From an uncultured Pseudomonadales bacterium (GTDB taxonomy: Bacteria; Pseudomonadota; Gammaproteobacteria; Pseudomonadales; Azotimanducaceae): a DNA stretch of 64,000 bases. Of the stretch, positions 42,103-51,132 are shown one piece after another (within the stretch, counting starts at the first letter, position 1; every line of letters begins with the position of its first letter). The stretch spans positions 729,271-793,270 of the forward strand of contig CALSMJ010000001.1 in assembly GCA_943787425.1 (NCBI GenBank). Reading direction: 5' to 3'. The notes under the pieces were generated by a model that had not been told where the DNA came from, made no database searches, and worked only from the letters and a program-made list of their open reading frames with translations. The position numbers were made by a program, and so were the translations under genes.

Positions 42103-43455
42103 TCATATCCTAGAAAATTGCACTATTGCGTCGACATTACGGCTGGTGCGATACAACCGGACAATGGCAAGTAGCGCAACAAATCCAACGCCACACCCTA
42201 GGCCAATCCAAAATCCGAGCACCCCCAGGTTCCAACCCAAAAGACCCCAGCCCAAAATAGTGCCGACCGGCAAGGCGATGAGCCAATATCCGATGATCGA
42301 TATCATCATCGGGTACCGGGTGTCTTTATAACCTCGCAGGGCCCCAATCATGGTCGCTTGGGTGCAGTCGAAGAACTGATAAGCCGCAACAATGAGTAAA
42401 ACTTCGGCCGTTAGCGCCAAAACAGCGGGGTCAGAGGTATAGATTCTTGGCAAGACCTCGCGACCCAAGACCAAAACCAAACTGGCCAAAAAGGCATAGG
42501 TCGCTGAAATCAAAACGCTTAATCGAGCGACTTTTGCCGCACGGGCGTAGTCCTTTGCACCAACGTGATACCCCACCCGAATACTCGCCGCGGATCCGAG
42601 CGCCATAGGAATCACGAAGACAAACCAATTGAGGTTGCCGCCAATAGTATTAGCCCCTATGGCCGCAATGCCAATTGAGCCCACCAGCAAACTCACCAAG
42701 GAGAAAACCGTCATTTCAAGAAACATCGTGATCCCTATGGGTAGCCCAACCTGCAAAATGCTTTTTATGGTTGCCAGTTTTGGTCTTAAAACCCGTTCAA
42801 ATAACCCGGTGTTTCGCAGCCAGGGCCTGCGAATGACCAGCAACATGACGCCGAGTTCAAACCACATGGTGATCGCGGTGGCCCAACCACAGCCTTCTCC
42901 GCCCAGCTCGGGTGCACCGAACAGGCCATAAATCAACACATAGTTCAGGCCAGCATTAATTGGCAAGGTTGTGCCCGCGATCAACATGGGCAGCAAGGTC
43001 TGACCTAAACCCTCACAGGCGTAGCGAAGCGTGACGTACAACATCACTGCCGGGCAACCCCAAGATGCAGCTTTCAAATAGTCCATCGCAATCGCGACCG
43101 CCTCGGGCGCGACATCAAAGAGGATCAGTAACGGCTCGGATATTCGAACCAATAAAAACAAGATGACGCCAAAAAGCATCGCGATCCAGATGCCCTGTTG
43201 AATAAGGGCCCCTACCGCAAGCCGCCGCCCGCCACCAACGTGCTGGGACACCATCGGTGTGAGCGCCGTTTGCACCCCGGCAAACAACATAAAGAGTGGC
43301 CATAGAATGACGCCGCCAATCGCAACCCCGGCCAAATCGAGCGAGCTGTATTGTCCCGACATCGCCGTGTCGACGAATCCCATACCCATTATGAAAAACT
43401 GGGTTGCGATCATCGGTGCAGACAATCGTAGTAAGACGTTCAATTCGCTCTTCAT
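42103..43455 (-). CDS. MATE family efflux transporter (paralogue of the gene at 39845)
   Basis: A 450-residue multidrug-exporter homologue. LSAPMIATQFFIMGMGFVDTAMSGQYSSLDLAGVAIGGVILWP is clearly similar to the start of the neighbouring MATE protein, and both share TPMVSQ/TPTVSQ and GALRGYKDTRYPM/GTLRGYKDTQVPM late in the sequence. It ends 33 bases upstream of the start of the PhyH-like gene on the same strand, so the two may be co-transcribed. Confidence 0.93.
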   Translation of the reverse strand: MKSELNVLLRLSAPMIATQFFIMGMGFVDTAMSGQYSSLDLAGVAIGGVILWPLFMLFAGVQTALTPMVSQHVGGGRRLAVGALIQQGIWIAMLFGVILFLLVRISEPLLILFDVAPEAVAIAMDYLKAASWGCPAVMLYVTLRYACEGLGQTLLPMLIAGTTLPINAGLNYVLIYGLFGAPELGGEGCGWATAITMWFELGVMLLVIRRPWLRNTGLFERVLRPKLATIKSILQVGLPIGITMFLEMTVFSLVSLLVGSIGIAAIGANTIGGNLNWFVFVIPMALGSAASIRVGYHVGAKDYARAAKVARLSVLISATYAFLASLVLVLGREVLPRIYTSDPAVLALTAEVLLIVAAYQFFDCTQATMIGALRGYKDTRYPMMISIIGYWLIALPVGTILGWGLLGWNLGVLGFWIGLGCGVGFVALLAIVRLYRTSRNVDAIVQFSRI

Positions 43456-43661
43456 AACTGCACTCTTACCAACCTGATCTGCCTAAATTGGCTCAATTAA
43501 AACTGCAGATACGCCCATCAGCGTCCGCACCTGGCGTTATCCTGGGCGATGATTCAGTTTCGACGCGCCGCTGTGTACAGCTAAACCGAAACAACAAAAA
43601 CAGGCCCTTCAACGATTCCAAACCTGCTACATTATGGGCTACGTCTAATTCGGAGTCGAAC

Positions 43662-44855
43662 ATGTCCGGGCCACTCAGCGGCATCAAAATCGTCGATCTA
43701 ACCACCGTCATCTCGGGTCCTTCCGCCACCATGCTGCTGGCTGATCAGGGCGCTGACCTTATTAAAGTCGAGTCGATTTCAGCGCCGGATCACGCCAGAG
43801 GCGCAGGTTTTGGTTCCGATCACTTTACGTCCGTTTTTTTAAACAACAACCGCAACAAAAAAGCCCTCGCCCTAGACCTCAAACATCCCAAAGGCAAAGC
43901 TGCGCTGCTCACGGTCTGCCAAGATGCAGACGTTGTCATTCAAAATTTCAGGCCTGGTGTCGTTGAGCGACTCGGTGTCGCAGAGGCAGATCTGCGCGAG
44001 GTCAACCCGGAGATTATTTACGTCTCAATTTCCGGATTCGGCGAAACAGGACCACTGGCCCACAAACCGGTTTACGACCCTATCATCCAAGCCGTCAGCG
44101 GCCTGGCCACCATTCAAGCCGGCTCGGACGAACTTAGGCCACGACTCGTTCGGACGATCTTGCCCGACAAACTCACCGGTGTTGTCACGGCCCAAGCGGT
44201 AACGAGCGCGTTGTTTCACAAACTCAAAACCGGTGAGGGTCAGCATGTTCGCGTGTCGATGCTCGATGCGGTTGTAAACTTTCTCTGGTCGTCCGACATG
44301 GGCAGTCAGACCTTCGTGGGGCAAACCGTCAGCCAACAACGGGCAGCGACCTTTATCGATCTTATCTACGAAACCAAAACCAGCTACATATCTGTCTCCG
44401 CCATGGCCAACAAACAGTGGTTGGCGTTGTGCACCGCCCTGGGGCACCCGGAGTGGCAGGATGACGAGCGGTTTAAAACACCCGCTTTACGAGATCAAAA
44501 TGCGGATGCGCGATTAGAAATGACCCAGGCCGCGCTATTGGGCCGCAGCGCTGAGGACTGGCTGGAACGACTGGAGGCGGCTGGGGTACCCTGCGCGCCT
44601 GTCCTGACTCGAAACCAAATGGTTGATCACCCTCAGGTCCTGGCCAACGACCTGTTATTTATCAGCCAACATCCAGTGGCCGGTGCTATTCGTCAAGCCC
44701 GACCGGCAGCACGATTTTCCAAGACCCCGCTCGAAACCCGACTACCCGCACCGAAGCATGGCGAGCACACCCGTGAAATCTTGCTGGCTGCAGGCATGAC
44801 CCATGACGAGGTCGCAGAACTGCTCGCTGCTGGCGCCATTCATGCCAGTGATTGA
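43662..44855 (+). CDS. CaiB/BaiF family CoA-transferase or racemase (family III)
   Basis: A 397-residue protein with the N-terminal GIKIVDLTTVISGPSATMLLADQGADLIKVE, the SFKxN-like segment FLNNNRNKKALALDLK near residue 60, and the catalytic-Asp region VYDPIIQAVSGL near 140. VPCAPVLTRNQMVDHPQV is the usual C-terminal signature. Family III members transfer CoA between acids or racemise 2-methylacyl-CoA; the precise reaction is not readable. CGGAGTCGAAC precedes the ATG at 43662; an in-frame start 58 codons upstream is rejected. Three copies of the GCTCAGGGCTGT repeat follow the gene. Confidence 0.92.
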   Translation: MSGPLSGIKIVDLTTVISGPSATMLLADQGADLIKVESISAPDHARGAGFGSDHFTSVFLNNNRNKKALALDLKHPKGKAALLTVCQDADVVIQNFRPGVVERLGVAEADLREVNPEIIYVSISGFGETGPLAHKPVYDPIIQAVSGLATIQAGSDELRPRLVRTILPDKLTGVVTAQAVTSALFHKLKTGEGQHVRVSMLDAVVNFLWSSDMGSQTFVGQTVSQQRAATFIDLIYETKTSYISVSAMANKQWLALCTALGHPEWQDDERFKTPALRDQNADARLEMTQAALLGRSAEDWLERLEAAGVPCAPVLTRNQMVDHPQVLANDLLFISQHPVAGAIRQARPAARFSKTPLETRLPAPKHGEHTREILLAAGMTHDEVAELLAAGAIHASD

Positions 44856-44911
44856 GTCACGGTTCTGAGCGCCGAGATGGTTGAATAAACCGAGCACGGG
44901 CTTATCTGTAA

Positions 44912-44965
44912 GCTCAGGGCTGTTTACAAGCTCAGGGCTGTTAACCCGCTCAGGGCTGTCCGCAC
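44912..44965. repeat. Three-copy tandem repeat sharing the core of the 0.8-kb array
   Basis: GCTCAGGGCTGT begins at 44912, 44930 and 44948, an 18-base period. The first unit continues TTACAA, matching the tail of the array at 774-1030; the other two tails differ. The copies lie between the convergent CaiB-type and crotonase genes. Confidence 0.92.
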
Positions 44966-44987
44966 TGAAACAAACCGACAAGCCGAC

Positions 44988-45725
44988 TCATCGGCCGTGG
45001 AATACCGGTGGGCGCTTGGCCTTGAAGGCCGCACGGCCCTCTGCGCCGTCTTCCGAATCACGGACTTGCAGCAAGCGATCCCGCGCGAGCGCAGCCAGTT
45101 CCGCTGGCCCTTTAGGTAGCGTTTGATCGACAAAATTTTTGATCGTCTGGACCACCAGCGGCGCGCTTCGCTCGAGGATTCTCGCATATTCCAATGCAGC
45201 GGCAAGCTGCTGCCCAACCGGGACCACCCGGTTGACCATACCCACATCGAAGGCACGCTGCGCATCGAGATCCTGGCCCAGCAACATAAATTCCATCGCA
45301 ATTTTATGCGGCACTCTCGACGCGCAACTGGCGATTAAACCACCGGTAAAACCAACCTGGGCCTCAGGATAACGAAACCGGGTATCACTCGCGGCAACGA
45401 CCAAATCACACATCTGAACCAAGATGTAGGCGCCGCCAACACAAAATCCCTGAACCGCTGCGATGATCGGCTTGTCCAATTGCACGCCAACCGAGGGAAC
45501 GCCCTGCCACATTTCCTTCGGCGCCTGCTTGATATCGGCCCCAACCGAGAAAGCGCGCTCGCCGGCCGCACACAAAATCGCGCATCGCGCTTGGTCATCC
45601 TCACGGTATCGAATCCAGGCCGCTCTTAAACCTTGGATCACGTTTTCATCCAGGGCATTCAGCTGATTCGGTCGGTTGATCCGAATGATTGCTGTCTGCT
45701 GATCCATTTCATAGGTCACAACCAT
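44988..45725 (-). CDS. Enoyl-CoA hydratase/isomerase family protein
   Basis: A 245-residue crotonase. AAGERAFSVGADIKQAP near residue 58 and VQGFCVGGAYILVQMCDLV near 95 frame the CoA site; PEAQVGFTGGLIASCASRVP lacks the second catalytic Glu position in usual form, having Gly, so the activity may differ from simple hydration. The frame stays open 84 codons upstream to 45977, but ATG at 45725 has GGGAGTCAAGC before it and starts the normal domain. The C-terminus FKAKRPPVFHGR is typical. Confidence 0.88.
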   Translation of the reverse strand: MVVTYEMDQQTAIIRINRPNQLNALDENVIQGLRAAWIRYREDDQARCAILCAAGERAFSVGADIKQAPKEMWQGVPSVGVQLDKPIIAAVQGFCVGGAYILVQMCDLVVAASDTRFRYPEAQVGFTGGLIASCASRVPHKIAMEFMLLGQDLDAQRAFDVGMVNRVVPVGQQLAAALEYARILERSAPLVVQTIKNFVDQTLPKGPAELAALARDRLLQVRDSEDGAEGRAAFKAKRPPVFHGR

Positions 45726-46036
45726 GCTTGACTCCCGTTCATCAAAACCCTTTATCGCCCGCTTCGCCGCGACGACGTCAATCCAGCGTGCCCGTAGAAA
45801 CGGTTGATAACACGGCAGATATCTGACCAACGGAGAAGCGCGCCAGAACCGACCCCATCGCGAAGACATCGCACGTCGTTTGATCTTAGACGCCGGGTCG
45901 ATAATTTCAACACCGAGTGCGAGTCTAGTTCGCCGATCTAACGCGTCAGTCACCAGGTGTTTTATCGATTTAACCAAGCCTGAATCTCCCTTAAACTAGC
46001 GCAAGCCAATCGCCTCACGTTTAAGAGACCGGATCG
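45726..46036. other. Divergent intergenic region between crotonase and cmoA
   Basis: About 310 bases. On the minus strand the crotonase frame remains open to 45977, with a basic, tryptophan-containing leader of unknown meaning. Promoters for both directions should lie here; I see no convincing -35/-10 pair. Confidence 0.4.
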
Positions 46037-46849
46037 ATGACGCCCTCCTTGCCCGACAATCCACAATCAAAGCAACCCGAGATTGATCGCGTTTATGCAG
46101 AGCCAAAAGAGACCATATCGCCTTTTGTTTTCAATCATCAGGTCGCGCAGGTTTTCGATGACATGATTTCTCGTTCGGTGCCCGGCTATACGCTCTGCCA
46201 TGAGGTCCTTGCGTTAATTACCCAACGTTATGCCCAAGCGGGCAGCCTTTTATTTGATCTGGGCTGTTCATCCGGCGCTTCAACCAAAGTGCTCGCCGAT
46301 GCCGCGCCAACGACCTGTAAGATCATTGGCATCGACAACTCACAACCTATGATCGACCGCTGCCAAGTGACCCTGCACGACCTCATTGAACACGACCGCG
46401 TCGCACTCAGCTGCCAGGATATCAGCGATACCGACCTCGCTGGCGCCTCGATCGTCGTGCTTAATTACACGCTGCAGTTTCTGCCGCTGGCAATAAGAGA
46501 TCAACTGATGGCTCGAATCTATCAATCCTTGTTGCCCGGCGGCATCGTTTTCGTTGCTGAAAAGATCACCAACCCGGAAATGGATCAGCAGCAAGCCATC
46601 AATGAGCTTCATCTGGATTTCAAACGGCGACAGGGTTATAGCGAACTTGAAATCGCGCAGAAGCGATCGGCGCTTGAAGCGGTTTTAGTACCAGAGACGG
46701 AACTCGCCCACCATCAGCGCTTAGCGCAATGCGGCTTTGAAATCCCCCAAACTCTGACGCGCGCGCTCAACTTCATCGCCTTTATGGGCCAAAAACCCCG
46801 ATCAAACTCGAAGCGCAGCGCGCATCGGCCGGAACGCGACCGTCGGTGA
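46037..46849 (+). CDS. cmoA: Carboxy-S-adenosyl-L-methionine synthase CmoA
   Basis: A 270-residue SAM-dependent enzyme. KETISPFVFNHQVAQVFDDMISRSVPGY near residue 30 is a CmoA signature, and LLFDLGCSSGASTKVLA is the SAM-binding loop. With prephenate it makes carboxy-SAM, which CmoB uses to form 5-oxyacetyl-uridine at tRNA position 34. cmoB begins seven bases after its stop, so the two are certainly one operon. Confidence 0.95.
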   Translation: MTPSLPDNPQSKQPEIDRVYAEPKETISPFVFNHQVAQVFDDMISRSVPGYTLCHEVLALITQRYAQAGSLLFDLGCSSGASTKVLADAAPTTCKIIGIDNSQPMIDRCQVTLHDLIEHDRVALSCQDISDTDLAGASIVVLNYTLQFLPLAIRDQLMARIYQSLLPGGIVFVAEKITNPEMDQQQAINELHLDFKRRQGYSELEIAQKRSALEAVLVPETELAHHQRLAQCGFEIPQTLTRALNFIAFMGQKPRSNSKRSAHRPERDRR

Positions 46850-46856
46850 GTGCGGG

Positions 46857-47828
46857 ATGACGCTGGCCACCTTTGAACGTTTTTTCGACCTCACCCAGCA
46901 CGAATTGCTTCGCGATGACCATGACTTTCTTAGAGCTCGGGTGCAAGAGCGACTCGCGCTCCGTCCCCACGGCCGAAGCGATGATTGGGACGAGATTCTG
47001 AAAGCACTTCCCCAAGCCGAAGCTGTCCACGCCGAACTCGCTCGACCCAGCGTTCGATTGAGCAGCCACAATACAGTCGACCGCCTGCTACTCGAACCGC
47101 TTCTCCAAGCTTTAAAACCCTGGCGCAAAGGTCCATTCAACCTGTTTGGACTCGATCTTGATACGGAATGGCGCTCAGATTGGAAGTGGGCTCGACTGCA
47201 AAACAAAATTCAACCGCTTGCCGGCAAGGCCGTTTTAGATATCGGCTGTGGCAATGGTTATTACCTGTATCGCATGCTGGGAGATGGCGCACGCCTGGCG
47301 CTCGGAATTGATCCGACCCGGCTATTTTGTTACCAATTTCAAGCGCTACAACAGCTGCAAGGCCCTAACAACGCCGCGATGCTGCCGCTCATTGATGAAG
47401 ACTTACCCGCCAACCCTTTTTTCGATACGGTCTTCTCTATGGGCGTGCTCTATCATCGCCGAGACCCCATCGCGCATTTGAAGCGCTGCAAGCAAGCCCT
47501 TGCCAAGGATGGTGAATTGGTGCTGGAAACACTGATTATCAAAAGCGGCGCTGAGCCCGCACTCAAGCCACAGCCGCGCTATGCCAAAATGCGCAATGTC
47601 TGGGAGGTGCCGAGCCTTAATCGGTTAGTATCGCAACTCGAGCAGGCTGGCTTTGACCGCGTCAACGTTTTAGATGTCACGCAAACAAGCGTGATCGAGC
47701 AACGCCAAACCCCGTGGATGGCATTTCAATCTCTGGCGGATTTTCTCGACCCAAGCGACCCAAGTCGAACAATAGAGGGTTACCCTGCGCCCTTGCGAGC
47801 CATCGTCTCGGCCCGCCGACCCCACTAA
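46857..47828 (+). CDS. cmoB: tRNA U34 carboxymethyltransferase CmoB
   Basis: A 323-residue enzyme that transfers the carboxymethyl group of carboxy-SAM to 5-hydroxyuridine 34 of tRNA. GPFNLFGLDLDTEWRSDWKWARLQNKIQPL near residue 100 is diagnostic, followed by AVLDIGCGNGYYLYRMLG (SAM loop) and the later FDTVFSMGVLYHRRDPIAHL. Length is normal. It partners CmoA directly upstream. The stop lies 11 bases from that of the convergent unknown gene. Confidence 0.95.
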   Translation: MTLATFERFFDLTQHELLRDDHDFLRARVQERLALRPHGRSDDWDEILKALPQAEAVHAELARPSVRLSSHNTVDRLLLEPLLQALKPWRKGPFNLFGLDLDTEWRSDWKWARLQNKIQPLAGKAVLDIGCGNGYYLYRMLGDGARLALGIDPTRLFCYQFQALQQLQGPNNAAMLPLIDEDLPANPFFDTVFSMGVLYHRRDPIAHLKRCKQALAKDGELVLETLIIKSGAEPALKPQPRYAKMRNVWEVPSLNRLVSQLEQAGFDRVNVLDVTQTSVIEQRQTPWMAFQSLADFLDPSDPSRTIEGYPAPLRAIVSARRPH

Positions 47829-47839
47829 CGGTTAAGGCG

Positions 47840-48934
47840 CTAAGCGAAATCCATCAATTCGGTGAAGCCAGACGGGGCATGGGGTCCAATCACCAATTGC
47901 TCCAAAACACCTTGGCCCTGCAACACGCCTTTCGAGGTCGTCAGCACCGCATCACAAATTGCCTGCACATGAATATTGTCAGGACTCACAGCCAGCAAGT
48001 CATAGCGCTCGCGAATCACCGATAGGTCTCCGTGATACCCACCATGACGATGCGTTGGATGACCATAGCCCAAGCCCTTCATATAAAAATGCCATTTCGG
48101 CCGCAGTTCAATCTGGTAAGTCTCGCCAGCCCTCGACGTCATATGAATCCGCGCGCTTTTAGCAAACCGAGTACCGGGCTGATAGTCCTGCTCATAACCA
48201 AAGTGTTTCATTTTAACTTCAGGCTCACCCGGCGCCTTCGGAATCAACACCGCGTTTTCATTCCAAGCGTCCCCCGCAGCATCTTGGTTAACGAAATAAT
48301 GAATGCTGAAATCTTTAAAATTCAGTGGCGCCCAAATCCAATAAAACTGGAAACCCGTCGCGGCAGGATTGGGTTGGGCGTCCGGTGCGCCGATATTCCG
48401 GATGCCCCAAGAGCGATCCCGAGTGCCTTGAAATGACGAGGATGAAATATCGACAACCTGACCCGCAACTTGTATCGACCCCGACCAAGTTCCGTTTTGC
48501 ATCATTCTGGTCAAATCCATTCCGAGCTGCGCCCCCGTTCGACGAACGAATCTGGGTTCCTCATGGGGTGGGATAAAGGCGGTAAACACCAGATCACAAA
48601 CGATGCCCGATTCAGCATCATCGCAACGAATACGCAGTTGCTCTAACGGCTTTTCAATTTCGAGCGCCAAGGGTCCAATTTGGGTGCTCAACCGCTCAAG
48701 TGACATGGTCTTCGACGCAATCACATTGTGCTGTTCACCATCAATCACGATCGAGAAAGCCCCATCCATCACATCGACATAAGGATACACCCCGAGCGCA
48801 AAAGCAAAGAAAACCGAGCCGTCGGCGTTATAACCATTGAAAAAATAGCGGTCGTAAAAGTTGCGATTGCCCCCGACGTAAGCGATCGGCTCTGGGGTTT
48901 GGTGCAGCGGATAATCATCGCCCTTGGTCAACAT
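47840..48934 (-). CDS. Unrecognised beta-rich protein (possibly CrtC/AttH lipocalin-like fold)
   Basis: A 364-residue protein from ATG at 48934, chosen because AAGGAGCACACC stands before it; the frame is open further upstream without family character. It has many aromatic beta-strand segments (NFYDRYFFNGYNADGSVFFAFALGVYPYVDVMDG; FSIHYFVNQDAAGDAWNEN; RDRSWGIRNIG) and no signal peptide or membrane helix. The general look recalls the two-lipocalin fold of hydroxyneurosporene synthase (CrtC) and AttH. This is an impression, not an assignment. Confidence 0.75.
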   Translation of the reverse strand: MLTKGDDYPLHQTPEPIAYVGGNRNFYDRYFFNGYNADGSVFFAFALGVYPYVDVMDGAFSIVIDGEQHNVIASKTMSLERLSTQIGPLALEIEKPLEQLRIRCDDAESGIVCDLVFTAFIPPHEEPRFVRRTGAQLGMDLTRMMQNGTWSGSIQVAGQVVDISSSSFQGTRDRSWGIRNIGAPDAQPNPAATGFQFYWIWAPLNFKDFSIHYFVNQDAAGDAWNENAVLIPKAPGEPEVKMKHFGYEQDYQPGTRFAKSARIHMTSRAGETYQIELRPKWHFYMKGLGYGHPTHRHGGYHGDLSVIRERYDLLAVSPDNIHVQAICDAVLTTSKGVLQGQGVLEQLVIGPHAPSGFTELMDFA

Positions 48935-49055
48935 GGTGTGCTCCTTGGATGCTTGTGCCAACAGAGTGCATTGAAAAGACCAGCAGGTCAAAAGCCTTAG
49001 CAACCACCGACTTTGATTGATATGATTCAGGCTTTGCCACTGCGAGAACTCGCTT

Positions 49056-50267
49056 ATGATCAGCCTGCTGGGTATCGCACTGTTTCCGCTTATTGCGTAT
49101 CTGCTGTCAACGAATCGACAAGCCATTTCTGTCAGAACCGTACTCGGGGCTTTTGCGCTACAAGCAGGCCTTGGCGGCCTCATTCTCTATGTCCCGTTTG
49201 GTAAAGATTTACTGGCCGCACTCGCCGACAAAGTTGTGGCCTTACTTGGTTATTCAAAAGCTGGCATTGATTTCTTGTTTGGCAATCTAGCCGCTGAGGG
49301 CGCAGGATTCGTTTTTGCCATCAACGTTTTGCCCGTGATCATATTCTTCTCGTCCCTGATTGCTGTTTTGTACTACCTCAACATCATGCAATGGATGATC
49401 AAGCTGATTGGCGGGGCCCTACGCCGATTGCTTAAAACCAGCCACACCGAGTCTATGGCCTCAGCGGCTAATATTTTCATCGGCCAAACCGAGGCGCCAC
49501 TCGTGGTTCGTCCGTATATCGCCTCGATGACAAAATCAGAGTTATTTGCCGTCATGGTTGGCGGGCTTGCCTCAATCGCAGGCTCGGTCATGGCAGGATA
49601 CGCAGCCCTCGGTATTGAGATGAAGTACCTTTTAGCTGCAAGTTTTATGGCCGCACCGGGTGGCCTTATGATGGCGAAGATCATGGTGCCCGAAACCGAT
49701 ACACCGGCGGACCCCAGCGATGAGCTCGATGACGAGATGCATCACTACGTAAACATCTTTGACGCAGCTGCAAACGGCGCCATGACGGGACTGCAAATGG
49801 CCATGGCGGTTGGCGCCATGCTGCTGGCCTTCATCGCTCTGATTGCCGCCCTCAACGGCTTGCTGGGATGGACGGCCGCAGCAATCGGATTTGAAGCCGT
49901 GACCATTGAATTAATTTTAGGCTACCTGTTCCAACCCATCGCATTCTTGCTGGGCGTGCCTTGGGCTGAGGCCAATATTGCAGGCGGCTTGATTGGACAG
50001 AAGCTCGTTCTGAATGAGTTTGTCGCCTACATCGCCTACCTAGATATTGCCGGTGCTTTGTCGCCGATCACCCAAGCCATCGTGGTATTCGCGCTTTGCG
50101 GCTTTGCCAATTTCTCATCCATTGCCATATTACTCGGCGGTCTCGGCGCGCTCGCGCCAACCCGACGCGATGATATTTCTCGCCTAGGTCTTCGAGCCTT
50201 GCTCACTGCCACCTTGGCGAACTTAATGAGTGCCGCACTCGCAGGTTTCTTCCTTTCATTTCAGTAA
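49056..50267 (+). CDS. Concentrative nucleoside transporter (CNT/NupC family)
   Basis: A 403-residue membrane protein with about eight to ten helices. [40 protein letters not shown] near residue 145 and [18 protein letters not shown] are characteristic of CNT transporters; the GQTEAP segment contacts the nucleoside, and [11 protein letters not shown] near 325 is the second substrate-binding motif. It imports nucleosides with Na+ or H+. It is followed 12 bases later by a 2OG-oxygenase gene. Confidence 0.94.
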   Translation: MISLLGIALFPLIAYLLSTNRQAISVRTVLGAFALQAGLGGLILYVPFGKDLLAALADKVVALLGYSKAGIDFLFGNLAAEGAGFVFAINVLPVIIFFSSLIAVLYYLNIMQWMIKLIGGALRRLLKTSHTESMASAANIFIGQTEAPLVVRPYIASMTKSELFAVMVGGLASIAGSVMAGYAALGIEMKYLLAASFMAAPGGLMMAKIMVPETDTPADPSDELDDEMHHYVNIFDAAANGAMTGLQMAMAVGAMLLAFIALIAALNGLLGWTAAAIGFEAVTIELILGYLFQPIAFLLGVPWAEANIAGGLIGQKLVLNEFVAYIAYLDIAGALSPITQAIVVFALCGFANFSSIAILLGGLGALAPTRRDDISRLGLRALLTATLANLMSAALAGFFLSFQ

Positions 50268-50279
50268 GTCTCGATTGTT

Positions 50280-51128
50280 ATGCCAAAACGCACCCTACCC
50301 ACGATATCGATGCTCTCAGAAGATAGCGATCAAGCCTTTGTTCGTTCTCTTCACGACTATGGATTCGCCGCACTGACCGATCACCCTTTAGATATGACCC
50401 GGGTCCACCAAATCTATTCTGACTGGCAAGCGTTTTTTAACAGCCACGATAAATTCCAATTTCAATTTAACAAAGACACGCAAGACGGCTACTTCGGTTT
50501 AGCCGATGCGGAATCCGCTAAAGGCAGTGACGTACAAGACTTTAAGGAGTATTTTCATTTTTACCCCTCTGGCCGATGCCCAAGTGGCTTACGCGCCGAT
50601 TTACTGACCCACTATTACGAAACCGAAGACTTCGCGAAGACCTTACTGACCTGGGTTGAACGCCATTCCCCAACAGACGTTTGCAACGGCTACCTCGAAC
50701 CCTTGTCGAGCATGATCGATGCCAGTCAATCTAGCCTGCTGCGGATTCTGCATTATCCTGCTGTCCGCGCCGGCGTTGATCAGCCCCGTGCAAGCGCTCA
50801 CGAGGACATCAATTTATTGACGATTTTGCCTGCATCGAACGGGCCTGGCCTTGAGATTCTTGCGAAGAATGGAGAGTGGCTTCGAATCGAAGATCGCGAT
50901 GATCAAGTTCTGGTCAACACAGGCGATATGCTGGCGGAGGCGTCGAGAGGCTACTTCCCATCCACAACGCATCGTGTGGCCTCAGAAGATTCCAACCTTG
51001 CCGCTGATAGTCGGATGTCGATGCCGTTATTTTTACACCCTCGTCCCGACGTACAACTGTCTGACCGCTATAAAGCTGGGGATTATCTGCACGAGCGCTT
51101 GCTGGAGCTCGGGGTGATCGACGCCTAA
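50280..51128 (+). CDS. 2-oxoglutarate/Fe(II)-dependent oxygenase, isopenicillin-N-synthase-like
   Basis: A 282-residue oxygenase. ASAHEDINLLTILPAS near residue 180 supplies His and Asp iron ligands, PSTTHRVAS near 238 the second His, and DSRMSMPLFLHP the RxS motif that binds 2-oxoglutarate. The N-terminal segment SLHDYGFAALTDHPLD is the DIOX_N-type domain. The substrate is unknown. Twelve bases from the nucleoside transporter, it may act on an imported nucleoside-derived compound, but that rests only on gene order. It is convergent with the REC-EAL gene, with four bases between stops. Confidence 0.92.
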   Translation: MPKRTLPTISMLSEDSDQAFVRSLHDYGFAALTDHPLDMTRVHQIYSDWQAFFNSHDKFQFQFNKDTQDGYFGLADAESAKGSDVQDFKEYFHFYPSGRCPSGLRADLLTHYYETEDFAKTLLTWVERHSPTDVCNGYLEPLSSMIDASQSSLLRILHYPAVRAGVDQPRASAHEDINLLTILPASNGPGLEILAKNGEWLRIEDRDDQVLVNTGDMLAEASRGYFPSTTHRVASEDSNLAADSRMSMPLFLHPRPDVQLSDRYKAGDYLHERLLELGVIDA

Positions 51129-51132
51129 CCCC

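Noticed and set aside
43488..43661. N-terminal extension of the CaiB-type protein
   Set aside because: No similarity to the family; the ATG at 43662 has CGGAGTCGAAC directly upstream and matches the usual start.
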